NCBI GenBank assembly: GCA_003427395.1
Contig: BFEA01000166.1
Span: forward strand, 2,636,878 to 2,663,793
Length of the DNA stretch: 26,916 nt
Reading direction: 5' to 3'
Origin: Chara braunii
Lineage: Eukaryota; Streptophyta; Charophyceae; Charales; Characeae
The notes beneath the pieces are model-generated. The model did not search any database. It was not told the origin of the DNA and was given only the letters and a program-made list of their open reading frames with translations. Each line of letters starts with the position of its first letter. Positions within the stretch are counted from its first letter, which is position 1. A program made the position numbers and the translations under genes. Shown piece by piece: positions 9,257-18,283 of this stretch.

Positions 9257-10008
9257 ACCCCGGACCGCCCTGGAACAACGGTGGGCGATGGGAAGTATCC
9301 CTCCCGTCGAGTTCTACCTATCGGAGGTTCGACGTAGAATGGCGGGCCGTGACTTTGGGAAGGGACGCCGCCTTCATGTTGGTAGAATGTCGGTGGACAG
9401 GGATGAGACTCAACCGAGGACCCGGAGATGATCTATTCTCCAATCTGGAGGTTACTGGGACCATGTATCTGCCTGAGATCGGTTGGCATTCGTTGGGGGT
9501 AGAGATAGCACAAGGTCACGAGCTGACATCGGTCTTTCAAAGGGTCGCCCGGACGTTGACCCGGATAGGACATTCGGTCAGGGGAAGAAGGAACTTGGGT
9601 TTGCTAGCCCGGGTGGAGATGGGAGGTTGGAGGGAGTTCAGGGCACCGACCATACCGCTGAGATGCCGAGTGCCCCGTTTTATGATAGACCTCGTCTTCG
9701 GAAGCCTCGCAAGGGTACGGGAGCTGGCAGACTCAGCGATAGTTTGGGCAGGCCACTTTCCCTCCCCTACCATTGGGATGTTCTACAATGTCGCTGTGGA
9801 GCATGGACCGTTCTGGGAAAACAGGGTCCACGAGTTACTAGAAGTCATCCACATCCTGATGTTTTGTGCGCCCCGGCTAGACTGGACAGGGTGCGAACGC
9901 AAAATCCAAAGGGAAATCAAGATAGGGGAGAATCATCTAACGGGGGTGACTCAACTATTCGAGGAGCCTACCGAACCAGAAGAGCCGCGAGGGCGAGAGC
10001 GGGATTAG
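9238..10008 (+). CDS. P4: fourth paralog, 256 aa, directly upstream of gag
   Basis: The longest frame without a stop begins at ATG 9238. Upstream in the same frame lies ATG 9193, followed after six codons by TGA 9211-9213 and then GTG. The ancestral start was probably 9193, as its position after GCAGGAAA matches P3; 9238 is the first usable ATG now. Family blocks are present: EIGWHSLGVEIAQGHE, VPRFMIDLVFG, an aromatic block ending VEHGPF, and NHLTGVTQLFEE. An extra MGGWREF segment matches P2 around its third stop. The tail is charged (EEP...RGRERD). Stop at 10006-10008. Function unknown. Confidence 0.65.
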   Translation: MERQPRYPGPPWNNGGRWEVSLPSSSTYRRFDVEWRAVTLGRDAAFMLVECRWTGMRLNRGPGDDLFSNLEVTGTMYLPEIGWHSLGVEIAQGHELTSVFQRVARTLTRIGHSVRGRRNLGLLARVEMGGWREFRAPTIPLRCRVPRFMIDLVFGSLARVRELADSAIVWAGHFPSPTIGMFYNVAVEHGPFWENRVHELLEVIHILMFCAPRLDWTGCERKIQREIKIGENHLTGVTQLFEEPTEPEEPRGRERD

Positions 10009-10485
10009 CATCCGCAGGCGGGTCAATAGGGCAGATCGAGTATAGTTCGCTGCGTATGGAAGTTCACCGATAGGAATAGGAAAGGGGTCTCGGACCTGGA
10101 TGGCTAAAAACCCACTAGAAAAACAAAGAAAAAGGGGGGGGGGGGGCAGACTCCTAATGATTGACCATAACCCTGAAGGTCAAAAACGGGAAACGTTGCT
10201 CGGGAAGACTTCCCCTAGCAGGATGCCTAACCCCGACTCCCTCGCGTCGGTCGACGGGACAAGGGCACTACAAACGAGCTTGTGATAAAGGAAGCCCAGT
10301 CACGTTCATAGCTCGGTTGGGCGGCAGGGCCAGTCGTGGCTCCTCCTTAAGGAAGGGCAATCAGGAAACGGAGATAGGAAAGGAGACTATAAAGATAAGC
10401 CAACAGAGTTGGGAGCCTAGGGAACCTAAAAACCTCGCATTGCGTATGTCCTGGGAATTCTTTGGCTTATGCAGAACTAGGCAAA
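10009..10485 (+). other. Spacer between P4 and gag
   Basis: 477 bp with no convincing gene; a run of 13 G lies at 10134-10146. The overlapping small ORFs are poor in recognisable features. Just before gag lies CTTATGCAG|AAC (CAG at 10472-10474), 11 nt upstream of the gag ATG, again resembling a splice acceptor. Confidence 0.45.
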
Positions 10486-12072
10486 ATGGCAACGGAGGAG
10501 GAGACAGATAATCGTAAGAGTGAAGGAGAACCAGGCTTAGAAGGCAGTGCCGCGCAAAGCGAAGGGGTGCAGAAGGACAGAGAATCGATAAATCCGGATG
10601 GTACCAAAGGAAACCGGAAGAAAATCTCCACAGGAGAAAGCTCGAGGAAAGCCGGGGGAAGCAGGCAAGGGACCCAGGGGACCAAGGAAGGCAGAAATAA
10701 GGATAGGACAAGTCCCCGAAACTCGGAAGGAGCCATGCCTAAGAAAGTAAGGGTCACAGACACGAGGCGCAAACTAGCCGAGATAGACAAAAGGACCGCG
10801 GAATACAAGGCAAGACTGATTGAGGAAATGATGACTGGGAACGACGAAGGTCCTCTGCAGGTGGAACCCCGGGACGAACGGAAAGCCAGCCAAGGTGGGA
10901 CTGGACAAGGGGATAAAGGTAGTAACCGTGGGGGAACGCCGAGCAAGAGAAGGAAAGAGAGAGAGAACTCTCCGGGGATGGAAGCGGAAAAGGCTACGAC
11001 TCCGGCAGCCATGGGCAGTAGGGCTAGCCGCTTGCCGATCACGTCAGCAGTAGCGCGAGGATGCGAAGGACTTTGGAGCCTTAGGGAAAGAGTGTTGGGA
11101 TGGTTTGACCCGGAAGGAACTATGAAAACCAGAGAGGGACAGAAGGTCGGCAAGGAAAGTCCGGATAACAGTGTGTCAGGCGAGGCCAGCAGCTCCGAGG
11201 GCGGCCTTAAGAAAATAATGTCGTCCCTCGCGCGAGCACTAAACAAAAATCAAGGCTATCTGGCAGACGCCAAGAAAAAGTTGACTTTCGATGGAGCAAA
11301 CGTCATGGAGTTCCTAAACGACTACGAGAACCTAACTGCGTTACTAAAGTGGACCGAGGAGGAAAAGATGGACCATCTAGGACAGCATGTGTCGTTAAGC
11401 CTAGGACGCGACATGATGGCTATTGTAGCCGCAAGCCGGTCTTGGAAGGAGACCCGAGATGTGATGATGAGGAAGTACCTAGCAGCAGAGAAAATGGCAA
11501 CGGAGGCCGACCTAGCGGCAGTTCAGAGGAAGAACTTCGCAACGTACAATGATTTCCTACGGGAATTTACTCTGGTAGCACTAAGGATCCCCGGGGTCAC
11601 GGACCGGATAATGAGCAAATATTTCCTCAGGCAGTACTCCGAGTTCGACAAAGACAAGATCCTGTCAGCTTACCAACAGACGAGCAAGTTCGTAAACACG
11701 CAGGATGTTGATTTTAGCACGGTAACAGATCTGGCTGAGAAAATGGTAGTAACGGAGACGTTGGCCTTGCTCAAGGAAGGAGAGATCATAGATCTGACCG
11801 GTAGGACGGGCGACGAGGTAAAGAAGGGGATTGAAAGTCTACATGAACGGGTGCACGGGGTCGACAATAAGACTGAAAGGATGGAAGGCGCGCTACTGGT
11901 AATGCAAGCGCAAGTATCCCTACATGCCCTCTCTCCCCAGGAAGCTGTGGTCCCGCCAGGTGTAGCAAACCGGGGATTCGGACGGAGAGATCCTGCTAAC
12001 GAGCAATGCAAGTATTGCACCACGATAGGACATTATGTGCGCGCATGCCCAAACTCAACCATGATATTCTGA
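10486..12072 (+). CDS. Retrotransposon Gag (Ty3/gypsy type) with CCHC zinc knuckle
   Basis: 528 aa from ATG 10486 (CAAAATGGC context); the frame also extends a few codons upstream without ATG. Residues 1 to about 250 are a charged, low-complexity, Lys/Glu/Arg/Gly-rich region with basic clusters (KRRKERE). From about 265 comes a capsid-like region that opens F-D-G-A-N-V-x-E-F-L-x-D-Y-E and continues with helical segments (EEEKMDHLGQHV, W-K-E-T-R-D-V-M-M-R-K-Y), as in gypsy Gag. At 508-521 there is a C-x2-C-x4-H-x4-C knuckle (CKYCTTIGHYVRAC), an RNA-binding nucleocapsid motif. The frame stops seven codons later, at 12070-12072, but Gag-like sequence continues in the -1 frame. It forms virus-like particles in the family; activity here is unproven. 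Confidence 0.88.
   Translation: MATEEETDNRKSEGEPGLEGSAAQSEGVQKDRESINPDGTKGNRKKISTGESSRKAGGSRQGTQGTKEGRNKDRTSPRNSEGAMPKKVRVTDTRRKLAEIDKRTAEYKARLIEEMMTGNDEGPLQVEPRDERKASQGGTGQGDKGSNRGGTPSKRRKERENSPGMEAEKATTPAAMGSRASRLPITSAVARGCEGLWSLRERVLGWFDPEGTMKTREGQKVGKESPDNSVSGEASSSEGGLKKIMSSLARALNKNQGYLADAKKKLTFDGANVMEFLNDYENLTALLKWTEEEKMDHLGQHVSLSLGRDMMAIVAASRSWKETRDVMMRKYLAAEKMATEADLAAVQRKNFATYNDFLREFTLVALRIPGVTDRIMSKYFLRQYSEFDKDKILSAYQQTSKFVNTQDVDFSTVTDLAEKMVVTETLALLKEGEIIDLTGRTGDEVKKGIESLHERVHGVDNKTERMEGALLVMQAQVSLHALSPQEAVVPPGVANRGFGRRDPANEQCKYCTTIGHYVRACPNSTMIF
12048..12054 (+). promoter_or_regulatory. Candidate -1 ribosomal frameshift site C_CCA_AAC
   Basis: In the gag frame the codons read TGC CCA AAC, giving X_XXY_YYZ with XXX=CCC, YYY=AAA, Z=C, exactly in the phase required for simultaneous -1 slippage. 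Slippage leads directly into the open frame that ends at 12734. It lies immediately after the last Cys of the zinc knuckle and 15 nt before the gag stop. I could not identify a strong downstream stem-loop by eye. Confidence 0.5.
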
Positions 12073-12734
12073 AAAGAAGGTGTACCAGGTCATTAAAGGG
12101 GGAGATATTTAGACCACAAAGGGAACGGGTGAACTGGAACTCACCAGGAGGGATGCGGCGAGCCATTATCATGCTCAACGGTCTAGAAATAACAGCCGCA
12201 GAAGTCGAACCGGTGGGCGAGATCATCTGGGATCAGCTCCGGGGGCGCCGACCGCAGGCCAACTTTATTTTGGAAAGCGACGGACGTGATAGGGTGAACG
12301 CAACCACTCGACTGGGAACGGCCAGGAAAAAGATTAACCGTGACACCATTATGGAGGAGGTCGCTGGAAGCTCCGAACCCCAGGCAGAGCCTGAGGCCGA
12401 GGAACCAGAGAAAGTCTATAGGAAGCCTAGGGAAGAGGAGCCTGCGGACAAGGCTACCGCCGCTAAGAAGAAGTTTCGGTATCAAATCCCGATCTTAACC
12501 TTGCCTGAGCTTGACGACACCATTAGCAAGTTACTAGGAACCATGGTGTTGGTGTCTTTTCAGACCATGCTGCAGGCTAACCCTAAGTTGCTCAAAGGGC
12601 TCAGACAACTGTTAACTCGAAGGCGAGTAGAAATAGGCGACAACCCCGAATTACCAGAAGGGGAGAGGGAGGAGGAAGCTCCGCAAGAAGTGGCTAACCT
12701 TCAGAGGAGTCACGGTGTGGGGGTAACCCGGTGA
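12054..12734 (+). CDS. Gag C-terminal extension / Gag-Pol spacer in the -1 frame
   Basis: About 226 codons from the CTC following the slippery site to TGA 12732-12734. The text following the zinc knuckle (IFRPQRERVNWNSPGGMRR) has the form usually found after the knuckle in gypsy Gag-Pol proteins. Next come an acidic low-complexity linker (PQAEPEAEEPE) and a helical segment (LPELDDTISKLLGTMVLVSFQTML, here by its ends) with NPKLLKGLRQLLTRRR, which in this type of element precedes the protease. It therefore belongs to the same polyprotein. The frame change is either programmed frameshifting or a 1-nt indel. The stop lies inside CCG|GTGAGG, which also resembles a 5' splice site. Confidence 0.7.
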   Translation, partial: LNHDILKRRCTRSLKGEIFRPQRERVNWNSPGGMRRAIIMLNGLEITAAEVEPVGEIIWDQLRGRRPQANFILESDGRDRVNATTRLGTARKKINRDTIMEEVAGSSEPQAEPEAEEPEKVYRKPREEEPADKATAAKKKFRYQIPILTLPELDDTISKLLGTMVLVSFQTMLQANPKLLKGLRQLLTRRRVEIGDNPELPEGEREEEAPQEVANLQRSHGVGVTR

Positions 12735-14441
12735 GGGGCGCCTGCTCGTTCGCTGAAGCCAGGGGCTGCGGCGTCTGTCACCCGCCGTGCCCGCTTCAGA
12801 GGTCTTCAGCAACCAACAGGATGATAGAGTTTTGCTCTGCCTGTCACATGCTTTGCTATGTATGAAGGTTCATACGATCAGTCAATATAAAAATAAAATA
12901 TAAAAAGACCGCTCAAACCCACAGATATGAGATTCGCACAAATATCGGATACAGTCTAGATATATGAAGGACTGCAGGAGGGGGCATCCGCAAAATTTTC
13001 CGTTGACGGTGACTAACTCGCAGCCTCCCCTTACTGTTGGGGGTAATTCAGAATCTGTTACCAACTCCGAGGCATAACTGGAATTTGATTAATCGCCACA
13101 GATAGACTCTCAACTTGAGGAGTTTTACCTTCAATGCACGACCCTCGCAGGAGTTGAGTGTAATTTGAGAAGAAACCTCCCTTTAACATCTATGAGTTAA
13201 GTGCATACAGTTTTACAGAATTGTTAACTAGAGATAAACTGACAGTGTGTCTGCCTATCAAACATGCCCTCCTGGTAACTCTCAGGTTAATCTCTAAAGG
13301 AGGTACACAATATGACCAGTTCTGTCTTTGTTGTCTGAATAATACGCAAGTAACCCAATTTACCGCTTTTAGACACGAGTGGACGCTGTCTTACCTCCCA
13401 CCGTGATGTCCAAACGTTGATGCATTAAAAATCCGGACGGTGAAGTCTTTTGCGTTGAAGTCTCCCTGAANCGTGTGAAAACCGATCGTCAATTGCTACT
13501 ATGTGTGAAAACTTTCGAACATTGAACTAAGATCACGTTCAAAACTTCCGTGAAATTCCCTTTTCTCATGAGCACTGCCGGTTGCCATCTGTCGGGCACG
13601 AAATGCTCTTGATGTCACTCTGATTCTCATATTGAAGGAGGATCTTCCATCCCCTTTCATAGCGGGTGACTCCTCCCTCACCTGTACATCCTCTCTCTCG
13701 GCTTGCCGCCTCGTACTCTCAGATTCACGTGACCCCTCTCCCTAGACCTCCCGCTTTCCTCTGGACAGGCTTGCTCGCGTGACATGTATCTGATCGCCAC
13801 CACGGGAAAGGAACAGGCAGTAGACTGCCTTACCTCAGCAAGCCCCGACGGGAAATGGGATTTCAAGAAGGACAAAAAGAAACAAACAGTGAATCTTACG
13901 GCAAATATAGCTCCAATTTCCAATCAGCTCTTTTGGAAGTCACTATGATCTGCACGTCATTTCTCCTTGATGGGATGGGAGGGGAATTCCCCTTCGTGCA
14001 TTGGCTGGGGCACAGAACCCGACTTTGGATTACCGCCCGATATCAGTCCACGGTGCTTGATTGGACTCCGATGCATTATCAGTCGCCCATGCGTCAATTG
14101 GTGTTACCCATTTNATTGATGGTCGCGGCTCTGCCTTGATNGTCTTTNGTTGTGTGCCCTTCCCAGAAGGGGAACGTTGTTCAGGAAGCCGTCTCGTCCT
14201 GTCCACTGCCGCATGGCTAATCCCGTTCGTGACTTGGAGTTCACGGTCCCCCGTGTGTTTTCCCGAGCGTTCTCTCACCGCAGATCTGGTCTGGAGGTAG
14301 CGCCGCACTCATTCTCTTTTGTTTTCACTCTCACACACAAGCGCACTCCCTCCTTCTCAGTACACTGTCTCTCTCAACCTCTCTCTCTTTCTCTCGCTCT
14401 CATTTTCCCTCAGGCTGTGCACTCTCTCTCACTCTCTCTCA

Positions 14442-14493
<52 letters not shown>

Positions 14494-14570
14494 CCTTGAT
14501 CCAGATCACACACTCATCCCTCATCCCTCTGTCTCCCTTATTTGCTCTCTGACTCTCAATAAATGTCATT
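12735..14570. other. Gene-free block between gag and protease, first part
   Basis: No supported gene. A 7-bp inverted pair (CTGAAGC/GCTTCAG) lies within 12750-12800. 13000-13400 looks like unique sequence of unknown nature. N bases at 13471, 14114, 14141 and 14148 mark poor assembly. The base composition and the pyrimidine-rich runs after 14300 differ from the flanking gag and protease, consistent with an insertion or intron. Confidence 0.5.
14444..14494. repeat. (TC)n followed by (GC)n microsatellite
   Basis: An uninterrupted TC run to 14478 is followed directly by alternating CG to 14494, a potential Z-DNA-forming tract. Shorter CT runs precede it from about 14380. Confidence 0.95.
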
Positions 14571-14574
14571 TTCA

Positions 14575-14713
14575 TAGAATCAGCGGAGTGATAGAGTGCG
14601 GCCTTCTCGCTGGACGCTTGAAAGTCAGACATCTGTCCGTGATTGGGTGTCTGATCGTGCGTCACTATCAAGGGATTACTGATTTAAAAATATTTCAAAA
14701 ATAAATAAATCCA
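14575..14713 (+). repeat. SINE-like repeat, copy 1
   Basis: Begins AATCAGCGGAGTGATAGAGTGCGGCC and ends in AAATATTTCAAAAATAAATAAAT. A tRNA-like 5' part plus an AAAT tail is the form of tRNA-derived SINEs. Two more copies follow. The internal promoter boxes are degenerate, so the tRNA origin is tentative. Confidence 0.45.
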
Positions 14714-14716
14714 TAA

Positions 14717-14797
14717 ACCGCCCTTTCAGTTAATCACGGGAGCGGTGTGGTGTAGCNACCGCCCTTTCAGTTAATCACGGGAGCGGTGTGGTGTAGC
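14717..14797. other. Assembly join: N flanked by exact 40-bp repeat
   Basis: 14717-14756 is repeated exactly at 14758-14797 around the N at 14757. The left half is probably a duplicated contig end of the second SINE-like copy. Confidence 0.75.
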
Positions 14798-14911
14798 CCT
14801 CGCGCCTGGCACTTGCAACTTAGATGATTATCCGTGATTGATGCTTGCCTGTACTCCAGTATCACAGGATACTGACTTTCAAATATTTCAAAATAAATAA
14901 ATAAATAAATA
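14758..14911 (+). repeat. SINE-like repeat, copy 2
   Basis: Carries GGAGCGGTGTGGTGTAGCCC (A-box-like TGGTGTAGCC) and CCGTGATTGATGC where a B box would lie, then AAATATTTCAAAATAAATAAAT at the 3' end. It aligns with copies 1 and 3 through TAATCA, CTTGCAACT(T/C)AGATGATT and the tail. Confidence 0.45.
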
Positions 14912-15140
14912 AGTCATTTCAGCCAATCAGCGGAGTAGTAGAGTGCAGCCCTCTTGCAGAGCGCTTGTAGCTCAGATGATTGTCCATAATCGCGTGCCTC
15001 TCTGCACTCAGAGCAGTTGCACAAACGTGTATGATCACAGCCAACTCACTTCTCGCCGTGACTTCATTGTCACTCCTCTCCTCATGATCATGATTGCTCA
15101 CACTCGGATGAACATGGCTACTGTTACGGTCAGGTCCATG
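14912..15140 (+). repeat. SINE-like repeat, copy 3 (3' end unclear)
   Basis: Begins CAGCCAATCAGCGGAGTAGTAGAGTGCAGCC and continues GCGCTTGTAGCTCAGATGATTGTCC, closely matching copies 1 and 2. No AAAT tail is found at its end, so it is either truncated or merged with other sequence. Confidence 0.4.
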
Positions 15141-15250
15141 TAAATAGTAAGGCCACCACTGTCCTCACTCCCTCGTTTGCTAGTGTCCCCTGACATTCTC
15201 CTCTCTCTCGCCAGTTTTCTTATGTGGACGCTCTCTCTCACTCTCACTCT

Positions 15251-15458
15251 CAGCAGCACTCACTCTCTCTAACTGACAGCAGCACTCACTCTCTCTCACT
15301 GACAGCAACACTCACTCTCTCTTACTGACAGCAGCACTCACTCTCTCTTACTGACAGCAACACTCACTCACTCTAACTGACAGCAGCACTCACTCTCTCT
15401 TACTGACAGCAGCACTCACTCTCTCTTACTGACAGCAGCACTCACTCACTCTAACTCT
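15251..15458. repeat. 26-bp minisatellite, 8 units
   Basis: CAGCAGCACTCACTCTCTCT with ACTGA spacing repeats at exactly 26 bp (15251, 15277, 15303, 15329, 15355, 15381, 15407, 15433). The main variants are CAGCAG/CAGCAA and CTCTCTCTTA/CTCACTCTAA. Adjacent CT-rich sequence flanks it. Confidence 0.93.
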
Positions 15459-16357
15459 TTCGCTCTCTCACCCTTCCTCATGATAACCGTGCACGCCAAG
15501 CGCACTCGCCACTTGCACTGTCAGGTTACCCCTGGGTAAGCTCTCTCGGCTCGAGCTCTCGTCTCAATTCCCTCGGATTACATCGCAGTTTCCAGCTGGT
15601 AGGTCTGTGAGAAACGAGTTGATGGTGAGATTGCCTCGCGCTCAGCTTGCCAAGCACGCACTGCTCTTCTTACCGTCTTCTCCGCAGACGAACTCGAGAG
15701 GGCTAGTTCGGCCCGCTCCCTCGCGTTGTCCCTCTTCCTGCTTGTTTGACCGCCTGAACTCAGACACGGGGTGGGCTGAGTACGTCTTGCCCGCTCTGCC
15801 TCTCCTGTAACCGCCTCGCCGCGAACTCCTCCCGGCTCACTGCAGCTCGAGTCTGAGGTGCGCCGGGTACGCCTGGCATGCCCCCCCCTTTCAATGTCGG
15901 GTCTTCCTCCTATATCTTCTGGCGTGTCGAGTCCACCGTGCCTTCGGATTCCCGGCCCTGCCTGTATCTCCCTACGCCTTTGCTGCCACAGGCCACACGC
16001 TCGGGTTCACGAGCACAGGGGCACGGGTTGATAAATTCAGTTCACATTATCGCCGAAATGCCCATGCTTCAGGGGTTTCACTAGGAACCCCGCAGGCATA
16101 ACATTAGCTCCGCAGATGGCCTGAGCATTCGACCCCAGCAGGGGGACCAAGCTACCCAAGACTCACAGCCCAATCGGTGACCCCGCAAACAATCGCATGA
16201 GTTATCTATATCACGTCAGACCATCGCAGTACCAATGGCAAGAAAGTCCGCCCTGTTCTCTGGCCAACTTTGCCACTCCATACCAGCCCCGAACCAGTTC
16301 GGACTGCGCCGAGCCTAGAATTGCCATGGCTTGCCCCGTGTCGTAACCGGTCTCAAA
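15459..16357. other. Gene-free stretch
   Basis: GC- and pyrimidine-rich sequence with small ORFs only (about 60-70 aa) that lack recognisable motifs. I see no repeat of clear period and no RNA gene in it. Confidence 0.45.
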
Positions 16358-16812
16358 CCGAACCTGAAATAAATTGTCCCAACGGTTCCCGGCCTGGATT
16401 GATACAACGTAGAGGCCTCGGACCAGAAAATTGACCGCCGCACCGGTTCTGAATCTGAAAAATATACCGCTGCAGTGACTGGAGATCTGAAAATAAATCA
16501 CCGCAGAGGTTCCGAACCTGAAATAAATCTCCGTGAGGGCGTCGAACCTGAAACGAAACAACGCGATGTCACCGATCCTGATCAAACCCGAAATCCAATA
16601 CCGGGCTGCCGTGCCACGCGGACGCCGAACCCGTACAACCATGCCATGATTATTTCGTACTTGTCCCGAACCTGATATAGGACGCCGCAACGTCTCCGGA
16701 CCTGAAAACAAACTGCCGCCAAGGTCCCAAACCTGGAATAACTGTCATAGTGGCCCCGACCCTGAGAATAAATCATCGCAGCTGTCCCAAACCTGAAAAT
16801 AAGTCCCCGTAG
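16358..16812. repeat. Degenerate 30-bp minisatellite
   Basis: GAACCTGAAAATAAATC followed by a CCGCAG-GGTTCC-like part recurs near 16360, 16390, 16420, 16451, 16484, 16514, 16544 and 16574, then more diverged near 16668, 16699, 16729, 16759 and 16789. The 30-bp period equals ten codons, so long minus-strand frames (16211-16711 and 16582-16989) stay open without being genes; their translations show the repeat as an F-R-F-G-T-like motif. Confidence 0.85.
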
Positions 16813-17553
16813 TGAAACAGGTGTCACCCAGCCCATACCGTACCTGAAGCACGTCAGACACCGTGTAGCCACTCCGTAACAAGCCTCATATCCGTACCGA
16901 ACCAAACACCATGGTCGACCCAAGGTAGCACCTGTCCATGCGTCTCTCGCTCTCAGAACGTCCGAACAACGGTAGTGTTTAGTAATCAAGCAAACCAGCG
17001 AAAGCGACGCAGGGAACCTCGGCCATCGGCAGTATTGAACACTGTTAAAATTCGTGGAAAATGTTCAATCCGGGGTCAGAGCTAACGGCGGGTAATCGAG
17101 GCGAAATTAGGCCAATCTCCTAATAATCATGGGTTCCCGTCCCTTTTATCATTTTTCATCATTCTCCCCCTCTTTTAATTCTATTGTTGGAAATAATAAA
17201 TTAACCGCAAGATCCCCAAATAAAATTCCGAGAAAATTTAAATAAATGGCCGAATTCCTTTTGTTTCTTTCCTCTTTTATCCTTTTTTTTTTTTTTTTAA
17301 TCTTTTCTTTTGTTCTTAATTTCTTTGTCGGGAACGTAAAATAACAAGGGTTTTCCCCTTTGAATTAAATGTCGTAAAAAAAATAATAATAATAATAATA
17401 AAAATTAAGGGATATTATGTTTTTCCCTTCTCCCCTACTGGTCGTAATCCCTTTTTCCCATCTTTAATTATGGTACTAAAATGAGCAAAAATTTGAGGCT
17501 TCATCTCAGCCCCGGTCGCGCCTAGTGCGGCCACTCATCTCGTCGTCTTTTAG
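16813..17553. other. Gene-free, AT-rich end of the gag-protease gap
   Basis: 17160-17480 is markedly AT-rich, with an 18-T-scale run near 17283-17300 and an (AAT)n run near 17382-17402. The block ends CGTCGTCTTTTAG|GG (AG at 17552-17553), a good splice-acceptor-like sequence. Together with GTGAGG at 12731 it would define an intron of about 4.8 kb; see the finding for the evidence against. Confidence 0.4.
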
Positions 17554-17608
17554 GGTTGCTCGCAAAGTTCAGCGCGCCCAAAACCAGGGGTGCCGTGAGC
17601 TCCCCTAA

Positions 17609-18283
17609 TTTTTGCTGCCCGGTCAACCCGGAGCACCGACAAAACGCGGACTTGTCCTTGAGCCTGAGTCCCAAAGCCGCAGATTTCAGGCGGCGCACTG
17701 CTTGTGGCCGCCTGACAACGGGGACTTGGAGGATCTCGAAAAGGCCTTTGCAGACATTCGTTTGAGCTTGCCCGACCGAGAGGGCGGCGAAGTCATGAGA
17801 TCGCCACCCGGGACGAAGCTTAGCTTTCATGCACTGCCCGTAGGGAAACTGAAAATCCAGATCGGGACTCATCATACCGACGCATTAGTAGACGGGGGAG
17901 CAGAAATCACTCTCATAAGAATAGATTTCGCAACGATCACAGGATGTACGGTAAACAAGGAAGTAACAGGGAGCATCCGGGGAGCTGGCGGGGAAATCCC
18001 GTTCGCTGGGTACGTCATGAAGTATGCTATAAAGGCAGGGGTCAGGGAATCCATCTGGTCGTTTCAGCGGATGACCGTAATGGAGGAGATGAACCACGAC
18101 ATAATCCTCGGGAGACCGTGGTGCGCGAACGTGGAGATGATAGGCATGCACTTGCACGATGGCTCATACATGGTAGACATAGGACCCTGTGACCGGCCGG
18201 GGAGAGCTCTTTCGACTCCTTGGAACGGGAGGAGACCCCCCGAAGGGGAAATTGGCAACATGGTCGCCGTCGTTCGAGGATAG
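17609..18283 (+). pseudogene. Retropepsin-like aspartic protease region of Pol
   Basis: An open frame (225 codons including stop) without a convincing start, as expected for part of a polyprotein. The catalytic segment reads ALVDGGAEITLI, where retropepsins normally have ALVD[ST]GAE: the Asp is present but the Ser/Thr is Gly. Downstream, the second hallmark MNHDIILGRPWC (hydrophobic-Asp then I-L-G-R-P-W) is intact. Spacing between the two, about 85 residues, suits the family. Upstream comes a linker (ADIRLSLPDREGGEV). The frame ends by TAG 18281-18283, but homologous sequence appears to continue in the +1 frame after a run of six C at 18236-18241. The family cleaves Gag-Pol; here catalysis is doubtful. 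Confidence 0.78.

Noticed and set aside
9483-10073. 196-aa plus-strand ORF overlapping P4
   Set aside because: P4 in the other frame is supported by paralogs; this frame has no homolog among P1-P3.
10467-11246. 259-aa minus-strand ORF opposite gag
   Set aside because: It is a shadow of the purine-rich gag N-terminal coding region; leucine/serine/proline-rich with no motif.
15251-15458. CRISPR-like regular 26-bp repeats
   Set aside because: No spacers; direct tandem units with CT-rich content.
16211-16989. 166-aa and 135-aa minus-strand ORFs with repeated F-R-F-G-T motif
   Set aside because: The 30-bp minisatellite has a period divisible by three, which keeps frames open without selection for protein.
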